Positions 12,001 through 20,253 are shown, counted from the first letter of the stretch. The stretch: 20,449 nt of DNA from Silene noctiflora (GCA_009801015.1 VHZZ01008504.1:27351-47799); one strand, 5' to 3'. Notes: a model not told the origin generated them from the letters alone. Translations and numbers: made by a program.

Positions 12001-15000
12001 TACCTCATAACAAGATCGAGCTTCTTGAAGTTTTCGTTGCACTATGTAGAATTGGCCAAGGTTGTGACAAGCAGCTCCCACACTAGTATTTTAATAATCA
12101 ATTAGTAAGAATTTTTTTTCACATAGTTCGGAAATAAAACAAATAAATAGCAGTGACACATACAAAATATAATTGGCAAGACACTTTCAAGTATAGGAGA
12201 ACTATTTGACATCATTTGCTAATTAATCAGTATAACATTACAACTATTCCACATGAACTGAGAATGTTGCAGAAAAAAGTCTTTCTAATTAACCATAATC
12301 TCAAAACTGAAAACAAGCTTTTAAGCTCCTAAACTAAAAACTTGAAGCGGCATGATTAAATGTCGCTACAACAGTGTCTTCCTCAAAGAATGGATACTCT
12401 CCCGAAAGACCTTCATAAAGTTCACACACTGCCTAAGTGCACATAGCCACTTAATCAACAAAGCCACAAGGTTGTATGCTCTTGAGGATAATGCAATAAC
12501 CACTTAACCGGCAACGCCACACTGCCACATTCTTAAGTGCCGATTGAACAAACGCCGCCCTCCCAAACACCAAATCCCTCTCTGTACACTTAATTTATCC
12601 ACTGGGAGGATTAGCGTGTGTGAGGAGAGAAATGCTAAAACTGAAAGATGAAATAGAGAAAGACACATCAGAGAAACATGCACCTAACTTGGTTAATAAG
12701 TTGTAGGTCCACGAAGTCAAACGAGAGAGGGAACAGTCAGATTGGAAACCAAAGGCGGACGGGGAGGGAAGGACACTAGGATGTAAAAAAGAAACTTGTC
12801 TAAACTAAAAAGGATTATTGTACTTGGTGCACTCAGAGCTTATTCAATTTCACTGGCCATAGATTTCACTAACTTGTAATAAGGTGACACGTAAAAATAA
12901 GAACAAAGTAATAATGCTATCATGATTAATCTTATCAATAAAAGAGAGAAAAGTCAATCTTCGTCCAAGTTGAGAACTTGACTCTAACAAAACAACAACT
13001 TCAAAAAATTTAGTTTGAATTCTTGACACTTGGAATCACTATCATCAAATATATGACGATTTCTTTCCATCCCAATGGATCATCAAATTGCCATTAGAAT
13101 CATCTTCCAAAATTTGGAAATACATCACTATTTCATCCTCGTTTTCCAAGACAAGATAACATATTTAGCCTTGCTAGAATGAAACCAGCTCACATCAAAG
13201 AAAGATATGGGCATATGCTACAAAGTCGAGACCCAAAAAACAAAAAATCAAAAGACGGTATGTAGGTTCCTCCTAGCTACACAAAATTGAACACTCTCCA
13301 CTTAAGCGTATCTTCCCTACATATTTCATTAGTTGTTAACCCAGCAAAAAGGAAGGGCCTTGCATTTAACTGCTTTTTCACAAAAGGTACGAAAATTTGT
13401 AACTGAGAAAACCCCAATTTATGGTGCTACACTGCAACCACATTGCCTTATATATCCCTTGTTGAACAAACATTAACAGGAGAAAGTAAATCCATTAACC
13501 TCGGAAAAGAAGGCTCCTCCCAATCATTTAAAAGTCAAGAAAACAAGATACCCGGGTGGTGTTGGTTGCCTTGCCACAAAATAACTTTCTTAAGATTTCA
13601 CTTGTTCCACATTGGAGTTTTCTCAATTTAATGGCGTAAATTTTGAAAATTCTCGTCTTGATGACCAAAAGTACAACATAGCCATATTTCCATCAAATTG
13701 ATAAAGCTCTTAAACATAGTAATGAGCAAAAGTGAAAATTCACCTAATTTGTTAAAAACAAATGCTGAATATAGATTTAATACGGAGAATATTTGTTACT
13801 AGGACAAATTTCTTTGATATTACCCCTTCACAATTTACCCTTTAGCCATTAGGTCATCAAAGTCGGAAATAACTCGAACCTAAAGTAACTAAAGTTGAAG
13901 TATTGAAACAATGGGGAACCAAATTGGAAACTATAAAGACAAAAAAAAACAGAAAAGAAAAGAAAAATAAGGTACTCCCTTCGTGCCGGTCATTTGTTGT
14001 CCTATTCCATTTTGGGGTGTCTTAGTCAATTGTTGTTTTTTATATTTTAGGATTGCATTAGATGAGCAATTTGATCCTTCTCACTCAATTTGGTCCATTT
14101 GTCACCTTATAATTGGTCCCCTCCTCTTTCCTTGGTCTTTGTGCCGACACCAAAGGACAATAATTGACTGGGACGGAGGGAGTATATTTGTCACACAATG
14201 TTGGAACCTTGATACACCTTCTATAGTGTTTTCGAATAGTACTAAGCATCTTGAAAGTTTGAGAAAAGGCGTGTCATTTGAAAAAAAAAAAAAGAAAAAA
14301 AAAAGCACTTGACACACAAAAGAAAACTTTTTAGAACTTGTACAAGCAATAATATAAGTGTGAACATTATAAACTGAATTGAGCTGCAGCACACGCACCG
14401 TACATCTTCTGAACCAAATGCCTCTTCTAGTATCCTAATAGCATCTAAATATAAGGGCTCTGCTTTATCATAAGATTTTCCAACTCTGTACAGCTCTGCC
14501 TGTGAATTCATGGAAAAACGGGACCGTATGTGTCACTCGATAGGCCCTCGTATTAAACGCTTTCCAATATGACACATTACATGAATCCAAATTAGTGGTC
14601 ACAATAAAGTCCATGAATAAGTCAACGCATAGAAAAAAGACCATGTAGAGATATATGAGTGTCAATGCTGCATACAATTATCATCTGAATATAACAAAAC
14701 TACAAAAGCAGGTCAACAATTGAGAGTAACTTGAAATAAGCATTTCATATCCACCACCACCACTATCATGAGCAATTAACAGACTACTCTATCGCATAAT
14801 ACATGTCAAAAGGACTAAAGTGTACAAGCAACTTATGTGCATTGCTGTGATCTTAAAGTGGAATTTAATACCAACATAATTACAATAGCATAAGAAATAG
14901 AAAGAAAAAAAATTATTATAAGAAGAGGGCCAGATCCCAACGTAAACCTTGCTGGATCAAGTAATACACCATATCATAGAGTGACTCATACATCTACTCC

Positions 15001-16076
15001 AGCATCCAGCATAAAGGAATACATCCTATGCAATTCTGATAGATCTAATTTTATATTCAAGTATCAGAGAAGAGACTCACAAGATTGTTGGAGGCAGAAG
15101 CAACATGTGGATCCCTCTCACCAAATCCTTTTTTAGCTTCCTCTAAAGCTGATAAAAATAGTTTCTCTGCTTCATTCAGTTTTCCCTACGGAAACCAGAA
15201 AAGCCAAACAAAAGTGAGAGTAGCATCAACAGTGTAGCAATGTGGGTGACAGTGGGAGTATGATGGAATTAAAGCAACATGGGTAAAATGATTGTAAGGT
15301 AGTAGAGTTGTTACCTTGATAAAGAAGTCTCTAGCATTGTCAGTGAAAATTCGCCACTTTGCTGTATGCTCGTTGGATATAATAGAAGCATCCTCAACAA
15401 GGCGAAAGCCGACATCGCTTGATCCTTGATCGTTATTTTGTGAGGCTAATGGTGTTGAAACTTGTTCAGAAAAGACAAAAGAGCAGGTTCCTCCAATAAA
15501 AAGTGCTGATGATATTGAAACAATAAATTAGCAACTTTATCCAACACTATAAATAGAGTTTGTCTTACAAGAATAGGGTCCATAAAATGAATGGAAGGGA
15601 AATCAAGTACCTGCGTGGGTCTGTAATAGCATGGAGAGGAGGGTTTTAGAACCCGATTGGTGATAATGGGAGGTAGATTGAGCAGCAAAAATGTTAATGT
15701 TGGTACCTGGAAGATAAGAAAGTTGGGCATCATGAATTCAGGTTGGCATGTTGGTTTTGAGAGCTATAATCATGAATAACTACTATACCGCAGAATCGCG
15801 TGAATAAGGGGAATTCGGCAACAGCAACAAATGATGAAATGAATAATGAATGGGCAGCAGCTAAAGATGCAAGGTAAGGTAGAAAATGAAATGAATTCAA
15901 ATGAAAATTGAATAAAAATTGCAAGAAATGTTGTCACCTCCTCCTCCTCCTCCTCCTCCTCCTCCGCTGCATGACCATGACAGTCCATTAGGTTGCGCTC
16001 TATGGGGAACCCTCGCAAATTGAGAACCCCCTCCAAGTTTCTTCACCAAATAATCTGATACTCTTCGAACCCACAT
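33..16076 (-). CDS. TPR-repeat protein (kinesin light chain/nephrocystin-3-like), 13 exons, 3' end missing
   Basis: Coding exons on the minus strand are 15938-16076, 15611-15706, 15315-15505, 15081-15185, 14399-14499, 12004-12082, 8708-8719, 8530-8595, 6063-6131, 5935-5991, 2075-2155, 162-259 and 33-78. All junctions are AG/GT and the phases join into 380 codons without a stop; the last visible exon ends at a donor, so the C-terminus lies outside the window. Residues 1-46 are basic with few acids and look like an organellar presequence, followed by ten glycines (38-47). From about residue 134 onward there are about six TPR units, including AELYRVGKSYDKAEPLYLDA and GRVLGHGHPDYAET, the latter resembling the kinesin light chain LGxxHPxxA signature. 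TPRs are protein-docking scaffolds, so a role as an adaptor is inferred; the partner is unknown. Plants have a conserved family of this layout, but I do not assign a symbol. The gene is stretched by transposon-filled introns. Confidence 0.9.
162..259 (-). CDS. TPR gene exon 12: sixth TPR unit
   Basis: This 98-nt exon lies between the acceptor attcatag and the donor gtgatt. It encodes GWKSLDTVIAAETLTVTLQS then KGQLKDAQELLE, and gives AG of a split Arg codon. The A/L spacing fits a TPR helix pair. Confidence 0.88.
620..636 (+). repeat. Homopolymer G(17)
   Basis: Seventeen consecutive G on the plus strand follow an AT alternation (tatatatat). In the TPR pre-mRNA it would be a C run. Such tracts are length-unstable and difficult to sequence, so the exact length is uncertain. 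Confidence 0.9.
694..756. repeat. 23-bp inverted repeat (hairpin)
   Basis: Arms 694-716 and 734-756 begin and end with agtact and share the core tatacacaaat/atttgtgtata. They differ at two positions and are separated by a 17-nt loop. The shape is that of a short foldback element or a remnant of MITE ends. Confidence 0.8.
770..1440. other. GC-rich intronic island with inverted strand skew
   Basis: The first half is dominated by cca/acc runs on the plus strand and the second half by ggtgg/gggg runs. The base composition differs from the surrounding AT-rich intron, which points to inserted DNA, perhaps a decayed foldback element or captured fragment. The open frames here resemble no protein I know and overlap on both strands, so none is called. 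Confidence 0.45.
2075..2155 (-). CDS. TPR gene exon 11: fifth TPR unit
   Basis: This 81-nt exon, phase 0 at both ends, lies between the acceptor atatgtag and the donor gtattg. It encodes IYMNSKNRLEEAENVQRKIL and HIMELTK, completing TPR5. The 3779-nt intron before it is the largest in the window. Confidence 0.9.
2575..2845. mobile_element. MITE-like foldback element with ctttgtttggata ends
   Basis: The left end reads ctttgtttggata (near 2578) and the right end tatccaaacaaag (near 2828-2840), a perfect 13-bp terminal inverted repeat. The interior is also self-complementary: a G/A-rich left half (gggaggggaaaa) faces a C/T-rich right half (ttttccctcccc). No coding capacity fits a transposase. 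Flanking 'cctt' on both sides may be a short target duplication, but that is not secure. Confidence 0.65.
3850..4155 (+). mobile_element. SINE-like element, interrupted by a nested insertion
   Basis: The segment 3858-3938 contains an ataacaacaataac tract, then caatggctcccgcaaattgt and gtcggatgtatgca. Its apparent continuation, gtcttacccgtg ... gagaggctattctgg ... atgaccc, resumes at about 4105. From memory this order resembles a widespread plant SINE or small non-autonomous repeat. About 163 nt of unrelated sequence lies between, with atgca at both junctions (3933-3937 and 4100-4104). The family identity is from recognition only. Confidence 0.5.
3938..4099. mobile_element. Short insertion nested in the SINE-like element
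   Basis: The sequence between the two atgca copies has no similarity to the flanking SINE-like consensus and repeats aaatctcgaatt internally (near 3941 and 4012). The 5-bp atgca on both sides fits a target site duplication. The element type is unknown. Confidence 0.4.
4530..4775. mobile_element. Second MITE-like polypurine foldback element
   Basis: It starts gccttgtttggatagg and ends near atccaaacacaaac, with the same gtttggat core as the element at 2575. About 90 nt of the left half is almost pure purine (ggggaagggaggggatgggg units); the right half is the pyrimidine counterpart (ccctcccctccctttccctc). 'ctgag' flanks both sides (near 4525 and 4758), a possible target duplication. It is likely the same family as the 2575 copy. 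Confidence 0.6.
5090..5157. repeat. (CA)n/(CG-interrupted) microsatellite
   Basis: Alternating purine-pyrimidine sequence, mainly ca with regular cgca interruptions, runs for about 68 nt. Such tracts can adopt Z-DNA. On the sense strand it is (TG)n in the pre-mRNA. Confidence 0.9.
5935..5991 (-). CDS. TPR gene exon 10
   Basis: This 57-nt exon, phase 0 at both ends, lies between the acceptor ctgtgcag and the donor gtttga. It encodes EGGQGESYSCIRKLRYLAK, the inter-repeat loop and the first helix of TPR5. Intron 9 on its 5' side is only 71 nt, the shortest visible intron. Confidence 0.88.
6063..6131 (-). CDS. TPR gene exon 9: fourth TPR unit
   Basis: This 69-nt exon, phase 0 at both ends, lies between the acceptor atatacag and the donor gtgcaa. 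It encodes VVYLQGNVNDSEVLIKDSIR and VLE, completing TPR4. An apparent Asn-Val-Asn-Asp stretch replaces the charged linker usual between the two helices, a mild divergence. Confidence 0.88.
6688..7133. repeat. Tandem repeat, three copies of about 147 bp
   Basis: Copies begin near 6688, 6838 and 6986 and share blocks such as cccaaaattaattcccca, atattttgacatttcttcc and caacttgaa.aaaattt. The second and third are more alike than either is to the first. Small indels distinguish the copies, so the array is not recent. Confidence 0.88.
8214..8387. mobile_element. MITE-like element with about 40-bp imperfect terminal inverted repeats
   Basis: The left end holds cttaagacgg ... atccatcttaagattaaaa then cgggcaaata. 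The reverse complement of the right end gives ttcagatggg ... atccatcttatccttaaaa then cgggtcaaata. About 170 bp in total, it has no coding capacity. The superfamily and target duplication are not clear from the sequence. Confidence 0.65.
8530..8595 (-). CDS. TPR gene exon 8: GHGHPDYAET motif
   Basis: This 66-nt exon, phase 0 at both ends, lies between the acceptor tgatccag and the donor gtagga. It encodes IKGRVLGHGHPDYAETMFHL followed by GT. The LGxGHPxYA core is the loop signature shared by kinesin light chain and nephrocystin-3-type TPRs, and it begins the first helix of TPR4. Confidence 0.92.
8708..8719 (-). CDS. TPR gene exon 7: 12-nt microexon (Arg-Ala-Leu-Lys)
   Basis: The reverse strand reads attgcag, then CGGGCTTTGAAG, then gtaaga: a strong acceptor and donor around four codons in phase 0. 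The encoded RALK supplies exactly the residues missing between CYE (exon 6) and IKGRVLG (exon 8), giving the standard TPR helix end YERALKI. Without it TPR3 would lose one helical turn. It sits 112 nt upstream of exon 8 and 3284 nt downstream of exon 6. Confidence 0.82.
9225..9600. other. Second GC-rich island with inverted strand skew
   Basis: The plus strand is C-rich in the first half (cggacccccacc, ccaccaacccacc) and G-rich in the second (ggtgggggacg, gagtgggtggagg). Short blocks such as tccgctc and gacccat recur in inverted order, suggesting an old foldback element. The minus-strand open frame of 107 codons across it resembles no known protein and is not called. Confidence 0.45.
10330..10378. 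repeat. Duplicated near-palindrome ccgcaccgtgcgg
   Basis: Two copies of aatccgcaccgtgcgggttt lie 31 bp apart. Each contains 6-bp arms around one central base. They sit about 80 bp upstream of the LTR TATA box and could be a protein-binding or hairpin element of the LTR enhancer (inferred). Confidence 0.8.
10453..10461 (+). promoter_or_regulatory. TATA box of the putative LTR
   Basis: tataaatag lies in the middle of the LTR-like block and is oriented on the plus strand, antisense to the TPR gene. If active it would start transcription against the host gene inside intron 6. Confidence 0.5.
12004..12082 (-). CDS. TPR gene exon 6: third TPR unit
   Basis: This 79-nt exon lies between the acceptor atactag and the donor gtatga. 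The first base completes the split Arg codon, then VGAACHNLGQFYIVQRKLQE and ARSCYE follow. This matches a canonical TPR helix pair (LG.FY and A...YE spacing). It ends in phase 0 just before the 12-nt exon. Confidence 0.88.
12083..14398 (-). other. Intron 5 of the TPR gene (2316 nt)
   Basis: The only recognisable element is the Stowaway MITE at 13975-14182, followed by an A-rich tract (14280-14304). The block 12360-12800 is richer in GC than its surroundings, but no gene or known repeat was recognised in it. Confidence 0.8.
13975..14182. mobile_element. Stowaway MITE (Tc1/mariner-type)
   Basis: The left end is ctcccttcgtgccggtca and the reverse complement of the right end is ctccctccgtcccagtca. 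The terminal inverted repeats extend to about 28 bp with a few mismatches. TA flanks both sides (13973-13974 and 14183-14184), the expected duplication. The 208-bp length and the ctccctccgt start are diagnostic of Stowaway. It is non-coding and would be mobilised by a mariner-like transposase in trans. Confidence 0.93.
14399..14499 (-). CDS. TPR gene exon 5: second TPR unit
   Basis: It follows the acceptor attcacag and ends before gtgcgt, giving 33 codons plus two bases. It reads AELYRVGKSYDKAEPLYLDA, then a helix ending FGSEDV, and donates CG of a split Arg codon. It joins exon 4 to give the typical NLAELYR motif of TPR/kinesin light chain-like proteins. Confidence 0.9.
14500..15080 (-). other. 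Intron 4 of the TPR gene (581 nt)
   Basis: AT-rich intron sequence with normal GT-AG ends; no repeat, hidden exon or mobile element was recognised. Confidence 0.8.
15081..15185 (-). CDS. TPR gene exon 4: first TPR unit
   Basis: This exon is 105 nt, phase 0 at both ends, between ttccgtag and gtgagt. It encodes GKLNEAEKLFLSALEEAKKG followed by FGERDPHVASASNNL, the second helix of TPR1 and the first half of TPR2, with the G/A/F-spaced TPR consensus residues. Being symmetric, it could be skipped without shifting the frame. Confidence 0.9.
15315..15505 (-). CDS. TPR gene exon 3: short hydrophobic stretch and lead-in to the TPRs
   Basis: The largest visible exon (191 nt, 2 + 63 codons) follows the acceptor atcatcag and ends at AAG before gtaaca. 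It encodes a short apolar segment (LFIGGTCSFVF, residues 80-90), a polar linker and then KWRIFTDNARDFFIK, the start of the first TPR helix. The apolar segment is too short to call a membrane helix with confidence; it may be part of the presequence or a processing region. Confidence 0.85.
15611..15706 (-). CDS. TPR gene exon 2
   Basis: The exon follows the acceptor cttccag and ends at the donor gtacttg. Entered with two bases that complete the split Gly codon, it reads TNINIFAAQSTSHYHQSGSK and onward for 31 codons, then gives one base to exon 3. It is Ser/Gln/His-rich and acid-free, continuing the presequence-like region. The other open frame here is hydrophobic and does not fit the phases of exons 1 and 3. 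Confidence 0.8.
15938..15967 (-). repeat. (GGA)9 trinucleotide repeat coding polyglycine
   Basis: Nine GGA codons at the end of exon 1 abut the intron 1 donor. Length change would alter only the number of glycines, so it would keep the frame. Confidence 0.9.
15938..16076 (-). CDS. TPR gene exon 1: start codon, presequence-like N-terminus, polyglycine
   Basis: The ATG at 16076 is preceded in frame by a TAG 18 nt upstream, so it is the first possible Met. The exon encodes 46 codons plus one base. The start reads MWVRRVSDYLVKKLGGGSQF, rich in Arg and Lys and nearly free of acidic residues, as expected of a mitochondrial or plastid presequence (inferred). It ends in nine GGA codons, and the donor gtgaca follows directly, so the tenth Gly codon is split by intron 1. 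Confidence 0.85.
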
Positions 16077-17296
16077 CACGATTTCACGATACTACACAAC
16101 AAATATACACTTCCCAGGGATTTTGCTTAACCACCTCACCTCAATTAAAAGGGTTTTATGACAAATGAGAAATAATAATCAATTGGTTGGTTTTGACTTT
16201 TCATTTTTTTTTTTTGATTGTTTTTTTTTTGCTTTTTATCGCCTAGAGTCTTAAAGTATACAAATTACCACCTATTGAGTCCACTTTTACCAATAACCAC
16301 CTAGTTTTGAAGGAAACCCTTACAATTCATACCTATTTTGCATTATGTTGACGGGTTTTCTTATTTATCGTCTCACTTACGTTTTACAGACTCACTATTA
16401 TTTGTAATGACCAAACTACCCTTATTATTTTAACTACACCTTCCATCGTAAACTAAATCATATTATCCCAAAACACAAGTCTCTTTCATGTCTCCCTCTT
16501 TCAATTGATCGATGTACCTCTTCATTGGAACCCTAAAAAATCTGGGTAATTGTTTATCGCATTTAAGCTTATTGGTAATTTCTCATGATCTCTTGATCTC
16601 CTGTTAGATGAAATTCAGCTTTTAATTGCAGCAATCCAAAGTGTCATCATCCTCATTGTCAATTCAAATTCCAGGTAATTTCTTTTGAATTCATTCTACA
16701 ATCTTGATTGTCTTAACTAATATTGACCCAACCTGATTAATTTTGTGATTTTCTCCAATTTTCGTTGACCCTAATTTCGTATTTGTGAAACCCTAATTAA
16801 TCGAATGTGTGAACTGATAATCATCTCATACAAAATACTAATCAAAAATATTACCTTTCGATTCCAAAATTGAGCTTACAACTAATCAACTTAATTACTA
16901 ATAAAAAAACTGGGCTTTTCGAGGGGAAGGGGTATTTCGACTTTGAGCTCAAGTAAGAGCATGTTATTATACTGATATCATTTGGGGTTTTGCTTGTTAG
17001 CTTAAATGTTAGTTTTGAAAAGTTGGAATGTGGCTGGCATAACGAGCAAACAAATCTTATTTAGTCTTCTCCCGCCAAAGTTGTAAGCTAACTTTTAAGT
17101 CAATTTTTGAGAATCGTGTATTCCGCTAGAGGTAATCAGTTATTTATTACGATAAATATATACTTTTCAGTGTTATAGTTGTGGTAAACATGTCCAAATA
17201 TTTAGAAAAAATCAATGTAAAATTCCAAGAGGCGAAATTTCCGGTAGGATACATGTTAGCGGGTTGTGTATTGTACTGTTAATTTGTTTATATTAG
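16077..17296. promoter_or_regulatory. Divergent intergenic region between TPR gene and transposase
   Basis: About 1.2 kb lies between the TPR start codon and the first in-frame ATG region of the transposase, so both promoters must lie here. From about 16240 the phrases caaattaccacctattg, accaataaccacct and aatgaccaaactaccc resemble the outer ends of plant Mutator-like elements, so the transposon's left end may lie within about 170 bp of the TPR start codon (inferred). No matching inverted copy was found up to 20449. Two T runs at 16207-16217 and 16222-16231 lie just outside. Confidence 0.4.
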
Positions 17297-19891
17297 ATGC
17301 CAGATACTATCATGGGGGGTGAACCTTGAGGATAACTGGAGAAGGGAAGGTTCAGTTAGGAGAAGCCCTAGATTAGCAAGTACAGGCACCTTAAGATCAT
17401 CTACTTTGTCACCTGTGACAAGGGTGACTAGGGTGGATAAGTTGCAAGTAAGGCGGAAGTTGTCAACAATTTTTGACAAAGAAAATTCCACAGTTATTGT
17501 TGAAGAGCGGACTGGTGTCGGGGACTTACTAGAATCAGGGGAATTACTAGAACCTTTTATTGATGAAGAGGGATATGATGAAGGGGACAAGGAGTACTGG
17601 AGTGAGGACAGTAATCTTAGCCAATTTGATGTAGGTGACACTGAAGTTGGTGGGGATTTAGTGGAGGAGGAAGAGTTGTTTGATAATGGGACTAATGAAC
17701 ATCTTATTGATGTTTTTAATAGAAATCTGAATCAGTCATGTCTAAGGGCTGAGAAGTCAAAGTTGTTTAATGTAGATGATTTGGATGTAAGAATTGGTGA
17801 GGAACTTGAATTTAACTCAGATGAGGACAGGAGTCTGGCTGGTTCAGGGGATGAGGGTGACTCAAATGATACTTTTGACCCTTCCGTTGACTTTAAGAAA
17901 CCAATTGTTCTTAAGAAAGGATTGAAATTCCCTTCTGTTGAGGTGTATAGGACAGCAGTGAGGCAACATGCAATTGAGAATGGATATGAGCCCTATTTCT
18001 TACACAATGAGAGTGCTAGAGTACTTATTTACTGCAGATATAGATGTGAATGTCCTTGGAATGCTAAAAGGTCAAGATTGCTTAGGTGCACTTGTAAGGC
18101 CAAGAGAAAGTGTAAGTTTAGGTTGTATGCTACTAGATTGGATGATGGCCTCACATTTCAAATTAGATCATTGAACTTGGAGCATGTTTGTTGATTCACA
18201 ACAAAGAATAAGATGGTGACTTCAGAGTACATTGCTGAAAAGTACCTGGAGACTTGGAGAAATAACCCACATTGGAGTCTGATTGGGGTTCAAAGTAGAG
18301 TTAAGTTGGACCTTGGTGTTGATGTAGGCTACCATAAGTGTTGGGTGGCTAGAGCAAGGGCAAAGATGATAATACATGGTAATTCAGATAGCCAATAAAG
18401 TAGGGTATGGGACTATGTATTTCAAATTAGGAAGTTCAATCCAGGTTCCTCAGCTTGTGTAAAGTAGATAGGATTGACAGACCTCCTCCCATTTTTCAAA
18501 GAATGTACATTTGTTTGGCAGCTTGCAAAGAAGGGCTTGTTAAAGGGTGTAGGCCCCTCCTTGGGGTTGATGGCTTCCATTTGAAGGGTCGGTACCCTGG
18601 GATGTGTTTAGTGGCTGTGTCAATGGATGGGAATAATAATATATTTCCAGTTGCATGGGCTGTTGTTGAGGTGGAAAATGCTGAGACATGGCAGTGGTTT
18701 TTGGATTTTATAGTTAGAGACATTGGCTCAGATGAAGGGGATGTCCTAACCTTTATGTCTGATAGGCAAAAGGGGTTGCTTGAAGCTATGAATGTAGTGG
18801 TTCCTAGAGCAGAGATTAGATTCTGTGTTAGGCACATATGGGCCAACTTCAAGCTACAATTTGCTGGCCTTGGCTTCAAAGAGAGCTTCTGGAAGGCTAC
18901 TTGGGCAACAACAGAGGTAGTGACCTCTGAACTTTGCTACTGACTTTCTGAATTTTGATCTTTATTTTGTAACTGACCTTCACACTGACACTCTTCTATG
19001 CTACGTCACAGGCTGAGTTCAACTTTGAAATGACAGGAATCAAGTATCTCTCTGAGGGAGCTTACAACTACCTCAATAAAATACCACCAAGGCATTGGAG
19101 CAGACACGCTTTCTCAACCAACTGTAAAAGTAGCATGATCACCAACAATCTTTATGAGTCCTTCAATGTCGTGTTGAAAGATGCAAGGGACAAGCCCATT
19201 CTTACACACATGGAATGGATGCGAAGGTATGTTATGAAAAAGAATTATGAGAAAAGCGAAGGAGTTCATAAATATGATAAGGATTTTATGCCATACATTG
19301 ACAAGTGTTTCAAGAAAATGTACGGTGAAGGTATGCCAAAGTCCACTCAAGTAGATCAACAAACTTTGAGGTTGATTACAAAGGTGGTAATTTTATTGTC
19401 AATTTGGTTGAACAAAAATGCAATTGTAGGCATTGGGAGCTAAGTGGTATACCATGCATCCATGCCATGGCATGTATTGTACACCAAAGGCTCATTTTCG
19501 ATAATTATGTCAATGAAGCTTATTCAAAAGAAAAGTATCTACTTGCTTACTCCTCTGCCATCAATCCAATGCCTGGTATAGACCAATGGAAAAGACCGGC
19601 CTTGATGAACCCCTACCCCCCATTTCAAGGAGGATGCCTGGAAGGCCTTCTAAGAAGAAAAGAAGAAAGGAGCCTGGTGAAGGGAGTCAAGTNAAAAGAG
19701 TGAAAAAGGCTCACAAATGTGGCAAGTGTGGAACATTAGGCCATAATAAGAAAAGTTGCAAGAACACTACCCCAACTCCCAAACAAAAATCCAAAGGTAG
19801 TAGACATGAAAAAGACACTTCGTGGGTTAGAGCAGCAAAACAAAAGCACAACAAAAAAGAGCAACAAGGACCTATGATCAGGCCATCTTAA
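17297..19891 (+). pseudogene. MuDR/MULE transposase, degenerate
   Basis: A Mutator-like transposase reads through 17319-18398 (one frame), 18455-18916 and, after a GT-AG intron (18917-19011), 19012-19364, 19365-19583 and 19586-19891. An acidic N-terminus leads to a MuDR-type DNA-binding domain (about 17890-18194, CPW and EHVC motifs), then the MULE catalytic core with DDE residues Asp (codon at 18569), Asp (18761) and Glu (19156), a SWIM finger CxCx10CxH (19419-19463), a basic GRPSKKKRRK tract and a CCHC knuckle (19718-19759). Breaks are TGA at 18192, TAA at 18396 and single-base frameshifts near 18453-18457, 19363 and 19581-19584. An ATG at 17312 is one base out of frame with the long N-terminal frame across a G6 run. 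All catalytic residues survive, so inactivation looks recent or is partly sequencing error; an N lies at 19693. Confidence 0.93.
18917..19011 (+). other. Intron of the MULE transposase
   Basis: ACAACAGAG precedes gtagtg and cgtcacag precedes GCTGAGTTCAAC. Splicing restores the conserved ATTEAEFN stretch of MULE transposases in phase 0, while reading through meets a stop after LCY. Confidence 0.88.
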
Positions 19892-20253
19892 GCCAAACTG
19901 GAAGTCAACCTAGGATTGAGTAGGTTGTTAATTAAATGGTAGGTTATTATTTTGTATGTTTATTTTGGAACTAGTTGAACAAGGGTTATTTTGGAACAAG
20001 TTGAAATTTTAATAGAAATGATCCAAGGTTATTCTTTATTTTATGTTGCTGTCACTTTAATGTTGTTGCTATCAATTTAATGTCATTGTTTTAATAGAAG
20101 TCAACCTAGGATTAAGTAGGCAGTATATTATTTTGCTGCTTTGCTGCCAATTTAGTCTTAAGAAGTCAACTAATGAACTACAAAGTAAATAACAATATGA
20201 TGAATTACAAATAAGTGATCATCATCACCTTCATTAAAACATGATAAAGATTG

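Larger units (their letters stand above)
8720..12003 (-). other. Intron 6 of the TPR gene (3284 nt)
   Basis: This intron separates exon 6 from the 12-nt exon. It holds a GC-rich, skew-inverting island (about 9225-9600) and a probable solo LTR (about 9850-11450). The stretch 11450-12003 is AT-rich and I recognise nothing in it. Confidence 0.8.

Noticed and set aside
13983-14312. Open frame of 109 codons on the plus strand
   Set aside because: It is contained in the Stowaway MITE and the following A-rich tract.
15446-15733. Minus-strand open frame of 95 codons across exons 2 and 3
   Set aside because: It reads through intron 2 and uses frames that do not fit the TPR protein.
15770-16036. Minus-strand frame with a polyglutamate run
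   Set aside because: It is the alternative frame of the GGA repeat and reads through intron 1; the polyglycine frame is the one that joins exon 2 in phase.
17171-17296. Zinc-knuckle-like reading CYSCGKHVQIFRKNQC after an acceptor-like ttttcag
   Set aside because: The His spacing does not match CX2CX4HX4C, the frame ends at TAG immediately before the ATG at 17297, and no upstream exon could be joined.
18496-18879. Minus-strand open frame of 127 codons
   Set aside because: It is the antisense shadow of the transposase catalytic core.
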